From: JBDIAG01 sp047974565
GTDB lineage: Bacteria; Actinomycetota; Actinomycetes; Actinomycetales; CAWJMD01
DNA: 64,000 nt
Assembly (NCBI GenBank): GCA_047974565.1
Contig: JBKECN010000076.1
Span: 1-64,000, forward strand
Reading direction: 5' to 3'
Below, piece after piece: positions 1 to 8,293 of the stretch. Position numbers and translations under genes: made by a program. Each line of letters opens with the position of its first letter. The first letter of the stretch is position 1. Under the pieces are notes generated by a model. The model was not told where the DNA came from. It saw only the letters and a list, made by a program, of their open reading frames with translations, and ran no database searches.

Positions 1-120
1 CCCCACACGCCCTCATCTCCATGGCCATGCTCACCCGCAGCGGCCTATGCCCACCCCTACCCACCCAAATAACAGTCACCAACACCAAATAAAACCACCC
101 ACACAACCGTCAGTAGGGCC
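1..120 (+). mobile_element. 3' remnant of an ISL3-type insertion sequence (transposase C-terminus plus terminal region)
   Basis: A frame open from the window edge ends with the stop TAA at 90-92 and reads PHALISMAMLTRSGL followed by a short proline-rich tail. This resembles the last residues of ISL3-family transposases (Gly-Phe-x-Ser-Pro-x-Ala-Leu-Ile-x-x-Ala-Met-Leu). The A-rich, low-GC stretch after it, ending CCGTCAGTAGGGCC near 107-120, looks like an element end. Family assignment rests on remembered motif similarity only; the rest of the element and any target duplication lie outside the window. It could instead be the tail of another protein. Confidence 0.4.
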
Positions 121-246
121 CAGTTTTGTTGAGTCCTGACGCGGACACTTCTCGAATCGGCGTTGACGAGGGGGTGACAGCTCAACCCTGGGCCCGATGC
201 GCGGCACTCGCCAGCGCTCAGCCCTGTCTCGTGGCAGGCTGACCCC

Positions 247-1032
247 ATGACCGAGCCCACCGCACCGTCCGTCCCCGCCGGCACCCCTTGCTGGTACGAA
301 CTCAACACCAGTGACCTGGCCGCCGCCGGAGCCTTCTACGCCGACGCCCTCGGCTGGACCGTCGCCGATTCCGGCATGCCGGGGATGACCTATCACCTGG
401 CCACCGCCTCGGACGGTGGGATGGTGGCCGGGCTGGGCCCGGTCCCCGAGGCGGACGTCCCGCCGAGCTGGGTGCTCTACTTCACCAGCGATGACTGTGA
501 CGCAACGGCCGCCGCGATCGCGCAGGACGGCGGCAGCGTCGCCGTGCAGCCGATGGACATCCCCGGCACCGGGCGCTTCGCGATCTGCGCCGACCCCCAG
601 GGTGCGGTCTTCGGCATCCTGCAGCCTGCGCCGATGGAGGGCCCGATGGGCAGCCCCGCGTTCAACCAGCAGGCAACCGGCCACGGCAACTGGCATGACC
701 TGATGACCACGGACCCGCAAGCGGGTTTCGCCTTCTACGCCAAGCGATTCGCCTGGGCCACGGGTGAGGCGATGGACATGGGCGAGATGGGGACCTACCA
801 GTTGTTCGGCATCGACGGCAATGACATCGGGGGCATCATGCCGCTCGGCGACGCCCCGCGCTCGGCCTGGCTCCCGTACTTCGGCGTGGACGGCGTCGAG
901 GCCGCCATCGCCCGGATCACCGGCGGCGGTGGGTCGATCCACCACGGGCCGGCCGAGGTACCCGGCGGAGCTCACATCGCGGTGGCCACCGACCCTCAGG
1001 GCGGCTGGTTCGCCATCGTCGGGCCGCGCTGA
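247..1032 (+). CDS. VOC-family (glyoxalase/bleomycin-resistance fold) protein with two VOC domains
   Basis: The 261-residue product has two tandem VOC repeats, about residues 10-125 and 140-258, each opening with a Trp-x-(Glu/Asp)-Leu pattern followed by AGAFYADALGWTV in the first copy and AGFAFYAKRFAWATG in the second, and each closing near a DPQG motif. Tandem VOC proteins of this size are common in Actinobacteria and most have no known substrate; some are metal-dependent lyases or dioxygenases, others binding proteins. The ATG at 247 begins just before the first domain. It is a single gene with a 30-base gap to the next. A specific reaction cannot be assigned. Confidence 0.85.
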   Translation: MTEPTAPSVPAGTPCWYELNTSDLAAAGAFYADALGWTVADSGMPGMTYHLATASDGGMVAGLGPVPEADVPPSWVLYFTSDDCDATAAAIAQDGGSVAVQPMDIPGTGRFAICADPQGAVFGILQPAPMEGPMGSPAFNQQATGHGNWHDLMTTDPQAGFAFYAKRFAWATGEAMDMGEMGTYQLFGIDGNDIGGIMPLGDAPRSAWLPYFGVDGVEAAIARITGGGGSIHHGPAEVPGGAHIAVATDPQGGWFAIVGPR

Positions 1033-1062
1033 CCCGCTGGCTCAGGGCAGGGGGCCGGCGTC

Positions 1063-4000
1063 GTGGAGGAAGGTCTGCACGAGACCCTGCTGACCGAGCG
1101 GATCCTGCGGCGGCTGACCACCACCGAACGCCTTGACGAACAGGTTCGTGCGGTTGACGACGCGGATCAACCGCACGTGCTGGCCCGCCATATCGCCGAA
1201 CTGGTGGAGCGGGCGGTGCGCTCACATCAGGACCCGGCCCGCCGCCTGCGGTTGGTCAACGACATCGTCTCGGTCCTGGACGAGCCCGACGACACCGTCT
1301 CGTCTCCGCCCCGCCAGCTTCTCCGGCTCGCGCCACCGGCCGGACCCGGAGTGCGCCGCTACCCCGATGTGCGGCCGAGCACGCCGCTGTCGGAGTCGGC
1401 GCTGCTGACGAACTCAAAGGCGGAGCCCTCTCTCGGAGCTGAACTGCGCGCCGAGATCGACACCGCGGACGAGGTGGATCTGCTCTGCGCCTTCGTCCGC
1501 TGGCCGGGCCTGCGGTTGCTGGAACCACAACTCGCTCGGCTGCGCGAGAACCGGGTGCCATTCCGGGTGATCACCACCACCTACCTCGGAGCCACCCAGG
1601 CCCGGGCCTTGGACCGCCTGGTGCGGGACTTCGGCGCCCAGGTACGAGTGCAGTACGACATCGAACGCACCCGGTTGCACGCCAAAGCATGGATCTTTCA
1701 ACGCAACACGGGTTTTCACACTGCCTACGTGGGTTCGTCCAATCTGAGCCGAGCCGCGCTGCTCGATGGCGTGGAGTGGAACGTCCGGCTCTCGCATGTG
1801 ACCACTCCGGCCCTCCTGGCGAAATCTCGGGCAACCTTCGATTCATATTGGAACGACGAGAGTTTCGAGCCGTACGACCCTGACAGAGATCGGGACCGGC
1901 TGGACGATGCGCTCGCCGAGGCTGCCGGCGGGAGCGGAGTCGATCGGCGGGTCATCTCACTCGCCGGGCTGGATGTGCGGCCCTATCCCCACCAGCAGAC
2001 GATGCTCGACGCGCTGGCAACCGAACGCCTGGCTCACGACCGGCACCGCAATCTTCTGGTTGCTGCGACCGGAACAGGGAAGACGGTGGTCGCTGCCATG
2101 GACTACCGGGAGCTGTGTGACCCCCAGGCCGGGACCCGGCCAACCCTGCTCTTCGTCGCGCACCGTCAAGAGATCCTCACCCAGGCTCTGCGCACCTACC
2201 GGGAGGTGCTGCGGGACAACACGTTCGCCGAGCTCTATGTCGGTGGTCGGCGGCCCGAACGGTGGCGACAGGTCTTCGCCAGTGTGCAATCGCTCACCGC
2301 CTACGGAGTGCAGGACATCCCCGCCGAGCATTTCGAGGTGGTGGTCATCGATGAGTTCCACCACGCCGAGGCTGCCACCTACCGTCGCCTCCTCGACCAC
2401 CTCCGGCCACGGGAGCTGCTCGGGCTCACCGCCACTCCGGAGCGCGCCGATGGGCTGGACGTCCGCGGCTACTTCGACGGACGAACCGCCGCCGAGCTGC
2501 GACTGTGGGATGCACTCGGCGCCGACCTGCTCTGCCCATTCCACTACTTCGCGATCGCCGACAACACCGACCTGAGCAGCCTCACCTGGCGCCGTGGACG
2601 CTACGACGACGCCGAGCTGTCCACCCTGTACACCGGCAACCACGCTCGGGCGAGGCTGGTGCTGAAGGCCGTCACCGACAAGGTGATCGATCCGCTGGCG
2701 ATGCGAGCCCTCGGCTTCTGCGTCGGCGTGGACCATGCGGAGTTCATGGCGACCGTCTTCACCGAGGCGGGCATTCCGGCGCTGGCCGTCACCGGGCGTA
2801 CGTCACCGACCGCCCGCCGCCAGGCGGTGGCGGACCTCGAGGCGCGCCGGGTCAACGTGCTCTTCACCGCCGACCTGTTCAACGAGGGCTTCGACCTGCC
2901 GGCCATCGACACCGTGCTCTTCCTGCGGCCCACCGAGAGCGCGACGATCTTCGTTCAGCAACTCGGCCGGGGACTGCGTCGAACCCGGGACAAGGCGGTG
3001 CTCACCGCCCTGGACTTCGTCGGGCATCAGCATCGGGAGTTCCGCTTCGACCAGCGCCTGCGAGCCCTGACCGGACTGACCCGCAACGGACTCATCTCCG
3101 CCGCCGAACACGGCTTTCCCTTTCTGCCGGCAGGCTGCCAGATCGTCCTGGAGGAGCAGGCGCAAGAGGCCGTGCTGTCCACCCTGCGCACCCACCTGAC
3201 GCGCCGCTGGCCGGAGCTGGTCCGCACCGCACGCGACTACGCCGAGGAAGACCTGGCCACGTTTCTGTCCGAATCCCACGTGCGGCTCGCCGACATCCTC
3301 CGGCAGGGCCAACGGTCGTGGACTCAGTTGCGCCGTGACGCCGGGCTGGCCACCCGACCACCCGGGCCGCGCGAAGCCGAACTGCTCAGGCGCGTCCGGG
3401 CCTTCGCCCACGTCGACGACCCCCATCGCGCGGCCGGCTACCAACGTCTCCTGGACGACAGGACGCCGGCCTTCGCCGATCTCGACGAAGGCGACCAGCG
3501 GCTGGCGCGAATGCTCGTCACCTCCTGCTGGCCCGACCATGCAGGCTTCGTCGACCCTGCGGCCGAGGGGTTGGCGGCGCTGCGGGCCGAGCCGGCCGTG
3601 CGCGAGGAGTTGCGCCAGGTTGTCGGCCTGTCCTTCGACCAGTCCCGACACCTCACCATCGCGTTGACCGGGCAACTCGCCAGGCTCGGGCTGCGGGTGC
3701 ACGCCTCGTACTCGCGTGAGGAGGCATTGGAGGCACTCGACTTTCCGCGGGCGCCCAGCACGATGCGCGAAGGGGTCGCGTACATCCAGGCCCACAACAT
3801 CGACGCGCTCTTCATCACCCTGAAGAAGTCCGAGGCCGACTACTCCCCCACCACCTTGTACCGCGACTACCCGGTGAGCCCCACCGTCTTCCACTGGGAG
3901 TCCCAGTCGCGCACGACTCTGGCCTCGCCCACCGCCCGCAGGTACCTCACCGGCTCAAGCCGGGTCCTGCTCTTCGCCCGCCTCGAACAGCGAGGCGAGT

Positions 4001-4140
4001 TCGGGACCTCGCCCTATCTCTTCCTCGGACCGGCCCAATATCAGCGGCACGAGGGAGAGCGGCCGATCGCCATCTGGTGGCGGCTCGAACATTCGTTGCC
4101 GATGGAGTTCTTCCTGGCTGCTCGCGCCGTCGCCGCCTGA
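1063..4140 (+). CDS. Superfamily 2 helicase with N-terminal PLD-nuclease-like domain and C-terminal DUF3427
   Basis: 1025 residues, GTG start preceded by a G-rich ribosome site. Domains in order: a PLD-like domain (about 110-270) with RLHAKAW (H206, K208) and GSSNLS; an SF2 ATPase with Walker A AATGTGKT (about 334-341), Walker B VVIDEFHH (about 427-434), motif III LTATPER and, in the second RecA-like lobe, motif VI QQLGRGLRR (about 630); then a long C-terminal DUF3427 region. The acidic position of the classical HKD motif is Gln here, which I believe is usual for this subfamily. Such proteins often lie in defence-type regions, and this one sits next to an IS remnant, but no partner gene is visible. 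Role in restriction of foreign DNA or in repair is an inference. Confidence 0.85.
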   Translation: MEEGLHETLLTERILRRLTTTERLDEQVRAVDDADQPHVLARHIAELVERAVRSHQDPARRLRLVNDIVSVLDEPDDTVSSPPRQLLRLAPPAGPGVRRYPDVRPSTPLSESALLTNSKAEPSLGAELRAEIDTADEVDLLCAFVRWPGLRLLEPQLARLRENRVPFRVITTTYLGATQARALDRLVRDFGAQVRVQYDIERTRLHAKAWIFQRNTGFHTAYVGSSNLSRAALLDGVEWNVRLSHVTTPALLAKSRATFDSYWNDESFEPYDPDRDRDRLDDALAEAAGGSGVDRRVISLAGLDVRPYPHQQTMLDALATERLAHDRHRNLLVAATGTGKTVVAAMDYRELCDPQAGTRPTLLFVAHRQEILTQALRTYREVLRDNTFAELYVGGRRPERWRQVFASVQSLTAYGVQDIPAEHFEVVVIDEFHHAEAATYRRLLDHLRPRELLGLTATPERADGLDVRGYFDGRTAAELRLWDALGADLLCPFHYFAIADNTDLSSLTWRRGRYDDAELSTLYTGNHARARLVLKAVTDKVIDPLAMRALGFCVGVDHAEFMATVFTEAGIPALAVTGRTSPTARRQAVADLEARRVNVLFTADLFNEGFDLPAIDTVLFLRPTESATIFVQQLGRGLRRTRDKAVLTALDFVGHQHREFRFDQRLRALTGLTRNGLISAAEHGFPFLPAGCQIVLEEQAQEAVLSTLRTHLTRRWPELVRTARDYAEEDLATFLSESHVRLADILRQGQRSWTQLRRDAGLATRPPGPREAELLRRVRAFAHVDDPHRAAGYQRLLDDRTPAFADLDEGDQRLARMLVTSCWPDHAGFVDPAAEGLAALRAEPAVREELRQVVGLSFDQSRHLTIALTGQLARLGLRVHASYSREEALEALDFPRAPSTMREGVAYIQAHNIDALFITLKKSEADYSPTTLYRDYPVSPTVFHWESQSRTTLASPTARRYLTGSSRVLLFARLEQRGEFGTSPYLFLGPAQYQRHEGERPIAIWWRLEHSLPMEFFLAARAVAA

Positions 4141-4216
4141 CCCGAAACCGCACGGGTGCAGAGGGAAATCTCCAACTTTGGGTGGGTGGAGCACCTGGAT
4201 GTGGTCCAATTGGCGG

Positions 4217-5623
4217 ATGCGGGTGCACCTCCTCGGCGGGGGGCGACTGTCGCATGCCAGGACTCTATTTGCGGCAGTGCTGGCATCGATGCTATTCGTC
4301 CTGACATCGTGTACCGCCAATTCGGACATTACATCCTCTGATCGCGTTGTGGTCAACTGGTTTGTCGGCCTTGGAACTGGATCGGGACGCGATCAAGTTG
4401 CCGCACAACGAGACGTGGTCCAGCACTTCAACGAGTCTCAGGACCGCATCGAGCTTCATGTGGAGTTTGCCGCCAACCGGGTGGCCAACACGGTGCTGGA
4501 CAAGCGGATCACCGACGGCGACCCCCCGGACCTCATCGGGCCGGTCGGCATCGGCGGCGCCGCCGCCTTCCACGGGCAGTTCCTCGACTTGCAGCCCTAC
4601 ATCGATTCGCACGGCTTTGATGTATCGCAGTACGCCCCCAAACAACTCGACACCCTGCGCGAACCCGATGGCACGTTGACCGCCATCCCCTATGGCGTCT
4701 ACCCGGCGATGATCTACTTCAACCGATCGCTCTTCGCCGAGGCAGGCCTGGAGACACCACCGCAACAGTTCGGCGCACCCTATGCGGGCGGCGAATGGAA
4801 CATGGACGCCCTCACCGACCTCGCCCTGTCCCTGACCCGCGATGCTGCCGGCCACACAGCCAAGGACCCGGACTTCAACCCGCAGGAGATCGTCCAGTGG
4901 GGGATGGACTTCCAGTGGATCACCGATCCCCGCTCCCTCGGGACGTTCTTCAAGCCCGGGTACCTGCGCGCCCAGGACGGTAGCGCGACCATCCCGCCAG
5001 CCTGGCTGGCCCAGTGGACCTGGTACCACAACCTGATCTGGACCCAACGGGCCGCCCCGACCGCGGACGAACAGGCCGGTGAGCGGCTCGACCGTGACAA
5101 TGCCTTCAACAGCGGCAACGTCGCCATGTCGCTGAGCCACCTCTGGTACAACGCCAGCCTGCGCGACGGGGACGGCAACCCCCAGGAGTTCTTCGATGTG
5201 GCAGTCGTCCCCACATATGACGGAACCGCGACATCGAACCTCCATTCCGACACCTTTCGGATTCTCAAGTCGTCCGAGCATCCAGACGAAACATTCACAG
5301 TGATGGAGTACCTGCTCGGCTCACAGACCTCAGAGCTGCTGCAGGTGTATGGGGCGTTCCCGGCCCGACAGGACCTCCAGGACGGATTCCTGGCCGCGCT
5401 CGACGAGGAGTTCCCCCAAGGCGTCCACTGGTCGGTGGCAGTGGCCAGCCTCGACCACTCCGACGTACCAAACCACGAAGCGTGGATGCCGAACCACCTC
5501 GACGCGGAGAACCGCCTCACCGAGTTCGGCACCATGTTGCGCAGCGACCCGGCCATGGATGTCGCCGCCGAGGCCGAGCGGTTACGCGCGGATCTGGACA
5601 CGATCTTTGCCGTACCCGGCTGA
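4217..5623 (+). CDS. Extracellular solute-binding lipoprotein (family 1, sugar type), without its own permease
   Basis: The predicted lipoprotein signal peptide MRVHLLGGG...LFVLTSC ends in a lipobox (LTS-Cys), so the mature protein would be anchored outside the membrane. This favours the ATG at 4217; the frame stays open to 4178, which would add 13 residues ahead of the signal. The body has features of ABC sugar-binding proteins: DPPDLIGPV, FLDLQPYI, AIPYGVYPAMIYFNRSLF and FNSGNVAMSL. No permease or ATPase gene is nearby. Instead the stop is 9 bases before a membrane GGDEF/EAL gene, suggesting the binding protein serves as its ligand sensor. The first ~200 bases have lower GC and rarer codons than the surroundings, and a rare TTA leucine codon lies at 5582-5584. 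Confidence 0.85.
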   Translation: MRVHLLGGGRLSHARTLFAAVLASMLFVLTSCTANSDITSSDRVVVNWFVGLGTGSGRDQVAAQRDVVQHFNESQDRIELHVEFAANRVANTVLDKRITDGDPPDLIGPVGIGGAAAFHGQFLDLQPYIDSHGFDVSQYAPKQLDTLREPDGTLTAIPYGVYPAMIYFNRSLFAEAGLETPPQQFGAPYAGGEWNMDALTDLALSLTRDAAGHTAKDPDFNPQEIVQWGMDFQWITDPRSLGTFFKPGYLRAQDGSATIPPAWLAQWTWYHNLIWTQRAAPTADEQAGERLDRDNAFNSGNVAMSLSHLWYNASLRDGDGNPQEFFDVAVVPTYDGTATSNLHSDTFRILKSSEHPDETFTVMEYLLGSQTSELLQVYGAFPARQDLQDGFLAALDEEFPQGVHWSVAVASLDHSDVPNHEAWMPNHLDAENRLTEFGTMLRSDPAMDVAAEAERLRADLDTIFAVPG

Positions 5624-5632
5624 GGCGACCGG

Positions 5633-8293
5633 ATGCGCATCCGTCCGCCGGCCCGCCGGCACTTCTCCTCCGTCGCCGCTCGACTGCTCGGCGCGGTCTG
5701 CATCCCTCTGCTGCTGGCCGGCTTTCTCGCGGTGCCCTACCTGGTTCAGTTGCACCGGCAGACCGTGCTCGCCGAGACCGTGCAGAGCGATCTCGATTCG
5801 CTGGTCGCCCTGGTGCGCGCACACGACGCGATCCTCCAGGAGCGGGCGACCTGTTCCACGCCCGGCTCACGTCCAGCGTCGCCCGCCAGCCCTGAGGAGA
5901 CCCTCGCTGCCCGCGCCGAGACCGACCAGCGGCTGAACGAGTTGAGTCCGTCCGTGCGCCCCATCGTCCCCGGCGATTTCGCGGTCTACCGGGAGCAGGA
6001 CGACCTCAACGCCGTGAAGTGTTCGGTGATCCAGGGCGGCTACGACAGCCTTGCCGGACAGATCCAGCACGAGGTGACAGCGGTGTCGGAACGGATCGCC
6101 GTGGCCAGCGTCGAGGTGGACGCCACCGATATCACCCGGTATGTGGCTACCCTGCAGGCCGCGGTGACGCTCAGCACGGTTACCCAGCAACTCGAGGCTC
6201 AGTTGCTCGACTACTACCAAGCCGTCTCCTTCGACCGGGTCGCCCTGCGGTCGAAGCTGGCCGCCACCAACGAGCAGATCACTCAGGCCACTGAGGCGCT
6301 CGACCAACAGACCGCCGGTGCGACCTCCACCGCCTGGGACGCGGCAAAACCTACGATCACGGCACTGCAGTGGCAGGTGAACGACGCCTTGGAGGGCCAA
6401 CGCACTCCACCCGAGGAAGGCCCCGACGACCCGTACGCCGGCACCCAGGCGCGCTTCGACGCGGCAAACCAGGCTGTCGCCCACCTGCCCACCGCTGCCG
6501 CCGAGCATCTGCGCACCCACACCATCGAGCACATCGACGAGGCGGTCGCCCAGACCCGACGGCTGGCGGCGATCGCCTTCGCGCTGCTCATCTTCTCCCT
6601 GGTGTCCTCCTTCTACTTCGCCCGCACGATCCTGCGATCAACCTCGCGGTTCACCGCGCTGGCCCGCCGGGTGGGTGAGGGCGAGTTGGACGTCCCCCCG
6701 CTACCGCTGCGCGGACCTCCCGAATTCATCGACGCTTCGCGCGCCATCAACGATCTAGTGACGAACCTGCGTCAGGTCCGGCGCCAGTCCGAGGCCCTGG
6801 CCACCCTGTCCCTGGACGATCCCGTGCTGCGTGAGCCTCTGCCGGGCGCCCTCGGGGAGGCCCTGCAACAGTCCATGCAGGTGCTCTCGGACTCGGTTCA
6901 CACCCAGCAGGAGTTGCGCTCGCGACTCGCACACGAGGCGAGTCACGATCCGCTCACCGGCATCGCCAACCGGGCGGCGGCTATCACCTACCTCAACGAC
7001 TGCATCGAAAGCTCCCGCCACCGCGACCTCACCCTGGTGATCGTCTTCATCGACCTGGACGGCTTCAAGGTCATCAACGACACCTACGGGCACGCCACCG
7101 GCGACCGGGTGCTGCGCGAGATCGCCCGGCGGCTGTCCGGGGTGGTGCGGGTGGGCGACCTGGCCGCTCGACTGGGCGGTGACGAGTTCCTCCTACTGGC
7201 CCGCACCCACGCCAGCCCCGACGACGCCATGGCGATGGCCACCCGCGCGTTGTCGGTGATCGAGAACTCGCAGTGGATCGGCGAGCTCGAACTGCGTACC
7301 CGCGCCTGTGCCGGCGTCGCGCTGTGGCCCGAATCGGTGACCTCGTGCCCCAGCAACGACGCGATGGTGCTGCTGCAGCGAGCCGACCTGGCCGTCTACG
7401 ACGCCAAGCTGCACGGGCCGGGCAGCGTACGGATGTATGACGAGGTGCTGCACGAACGCATCCAGTCCCGCAAGCACACCGAGGAAGCCCTCGCTCTGGC
7501 GCTGCTCGACGACAACCAACTCCACCTCAACTACCAGCCGATCCTCGACTCGGTCACCGGGAAGGCGACCGAGGTGGAAGCGTTGCTGCGATGGAAGCGA
7601 CCCGGCTTCGGTCCGGTCCCGCCGGGGGACTTCATCGGCGTTGCCGAGAGTTCCTCACTCATTCTCGACATCGACCGGTGGGTGCTGCGCGCCGCCTGCG
7701 CCCAAGGGCAGGCCTGGCAGTCGCATCGACAACTGTCGGCGGTGGCGATCGGCGTCAACATCTCCGGACGCCACCTGGCCGCCGGGGATCTGGCCGCCGA
7801 CGTGGCTTCAGCCCTGGAGTACTCCGGACTCAACCCGGAGCGGCTTGTCATCGAGGTCACCGAGACCGCGCTCATCGAGGACATGGACCGTGCCGTACAC
7901 GCACTGCGCAAGGTTCGCGAACTCGGAGTGCGCGTCTCCATCGACGACTTCGGCACCGGCTTCACCAGCCTGACCTACCTGCGCTCGCTCCCGCTGGACC
8001 AGATCAAGATCGACCGCAGCCTGGTGCAGGAGGCGATGCGACCGTCCGAGGGCAGCGACCTCATCCGGTTCGTCATCGAAGTGGCCCGCCACCTCGGTGC
8101 GACAACGGTCGCCGAGGGAATCGAGACCGAGGAGCAACGCGCCGCCCTGGTCTCCCTGGGCTGCCACCGCCTGCAGGGCTACCTGTTCTCCCGGCCACTG
8201 ACGCCCGGCCACCTGGCGGACTGGATGTCGTCCTGGATCTGGCCCACCGACCGGGTCGACCAGCCCAATGTCACCTCTCAGCCAGGCCCCTGA
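5633..8293 (+). CDS. Membrane-bound bifunctional GGDEF/EAL c-di-GMP protein
   Basis: 886 residues. A membrane segment at about 18-40 (LLGAVCIPLLLAGFLAVPYL) and a second at about 308-330 (IAFALLIFSLVSSFYFA) flank a helical extracellular domain of about 270 residues; a HAMP-like linker follows. The GGDEF domain has an intact GGDEF at about 516-520 (ARLGGDEFLLLA). The EAL domain has EVEALLRW at about 646-653 and DDFGTGFTSLTYL with downstream KIDRSLV, so both cyclase and phosphodiesterase activity are possible. It begins 9 bases after the binding-lipoprotein gene, so the two are probably co-transcribed and may form a ligand-responsive c-di-GMP switch like NspS-MbaA of Vibrio (established for that system, inferred here). 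Its 3' end overlaps the convergent helicase gene by 16 bases. Confidence 0.9.
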   Translation: MRIRPPARRHFSSVAARLLGAVCIPLLLAGFLAVPYLVQLHRQTVLAETVQSDLDSLVALVRAHDAILQERATCSTPGSRPASPASPEETLAARAETDQRLNELSPSVRPIVPGDFAVYREQDDLNAVKCSVIQGGYDSLAGQIQHEVTAVSERIAVASVEVDATDITRYVATLQAAVTLSTVTQQLEAQLLDYYQAVSFDRVALRSKLAATNEQITQATEALDQQTAGATSTAWDAAKPTITALQWQVNDALEGQRTPPEEGPDDPYAGTQARFDAANQAVAHLPTAAAEHLRTHTIEHIDEAVAQTRRLAAIAFALLIFSLVSSFYFARTILRSTSRFTALARRVGEGELDVPPLPLRGPPEFIDASRAINDLVTNLRQVRRQSEALATLSLDDPVLREPLPGALGEALQQSMQVLSDSVHTQQELRSRLAHEASHDPLTGIANRAAAITYLNDCIESSRHRDLTLVIVFIDLDGFKVINDTYGHATGDRVLREIARRLSGVVRVGDLAARLGGDEFLLLARTHASPDDAMAMATRALSVIENSQWIGELELRTRACAGVALWPESVTSCPSNDAMVLLQRADLAVYDAKLHGPGSVRMYDEVLHERIQSRKHTEEALALALLDDNQLHLNYQPILDSVTGKATEVEALLRWKRPGFGPVPPGDFIGVAESSSLILDIDRWVLRAACAQGQAWQSHRQLSAVAIGVNISGRHLAAGDLAADVASALEYSGLNPERLVIEVTETALIEDMDRAVHALRKVRELGVRVSIDDFGTGFTSLTYLRSLPLDQIKIDRSLVQEAMRPSEGSDLIRFVIEVARHLGATTVAEGIETEEQRAALVSLGCHRLQGYLFSRPLTPGHLADWMSSWIWPTDRVDQPNVTSQPGP

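Noticed and set aside
76..975. Long open frame antisense to the VOC gene
   Set aside because: High GC content leaves many antisense frames open; composition and lack of motifs mark it as a shadow. The same applies to long antisense frames over mfd, glmU, eno and others.
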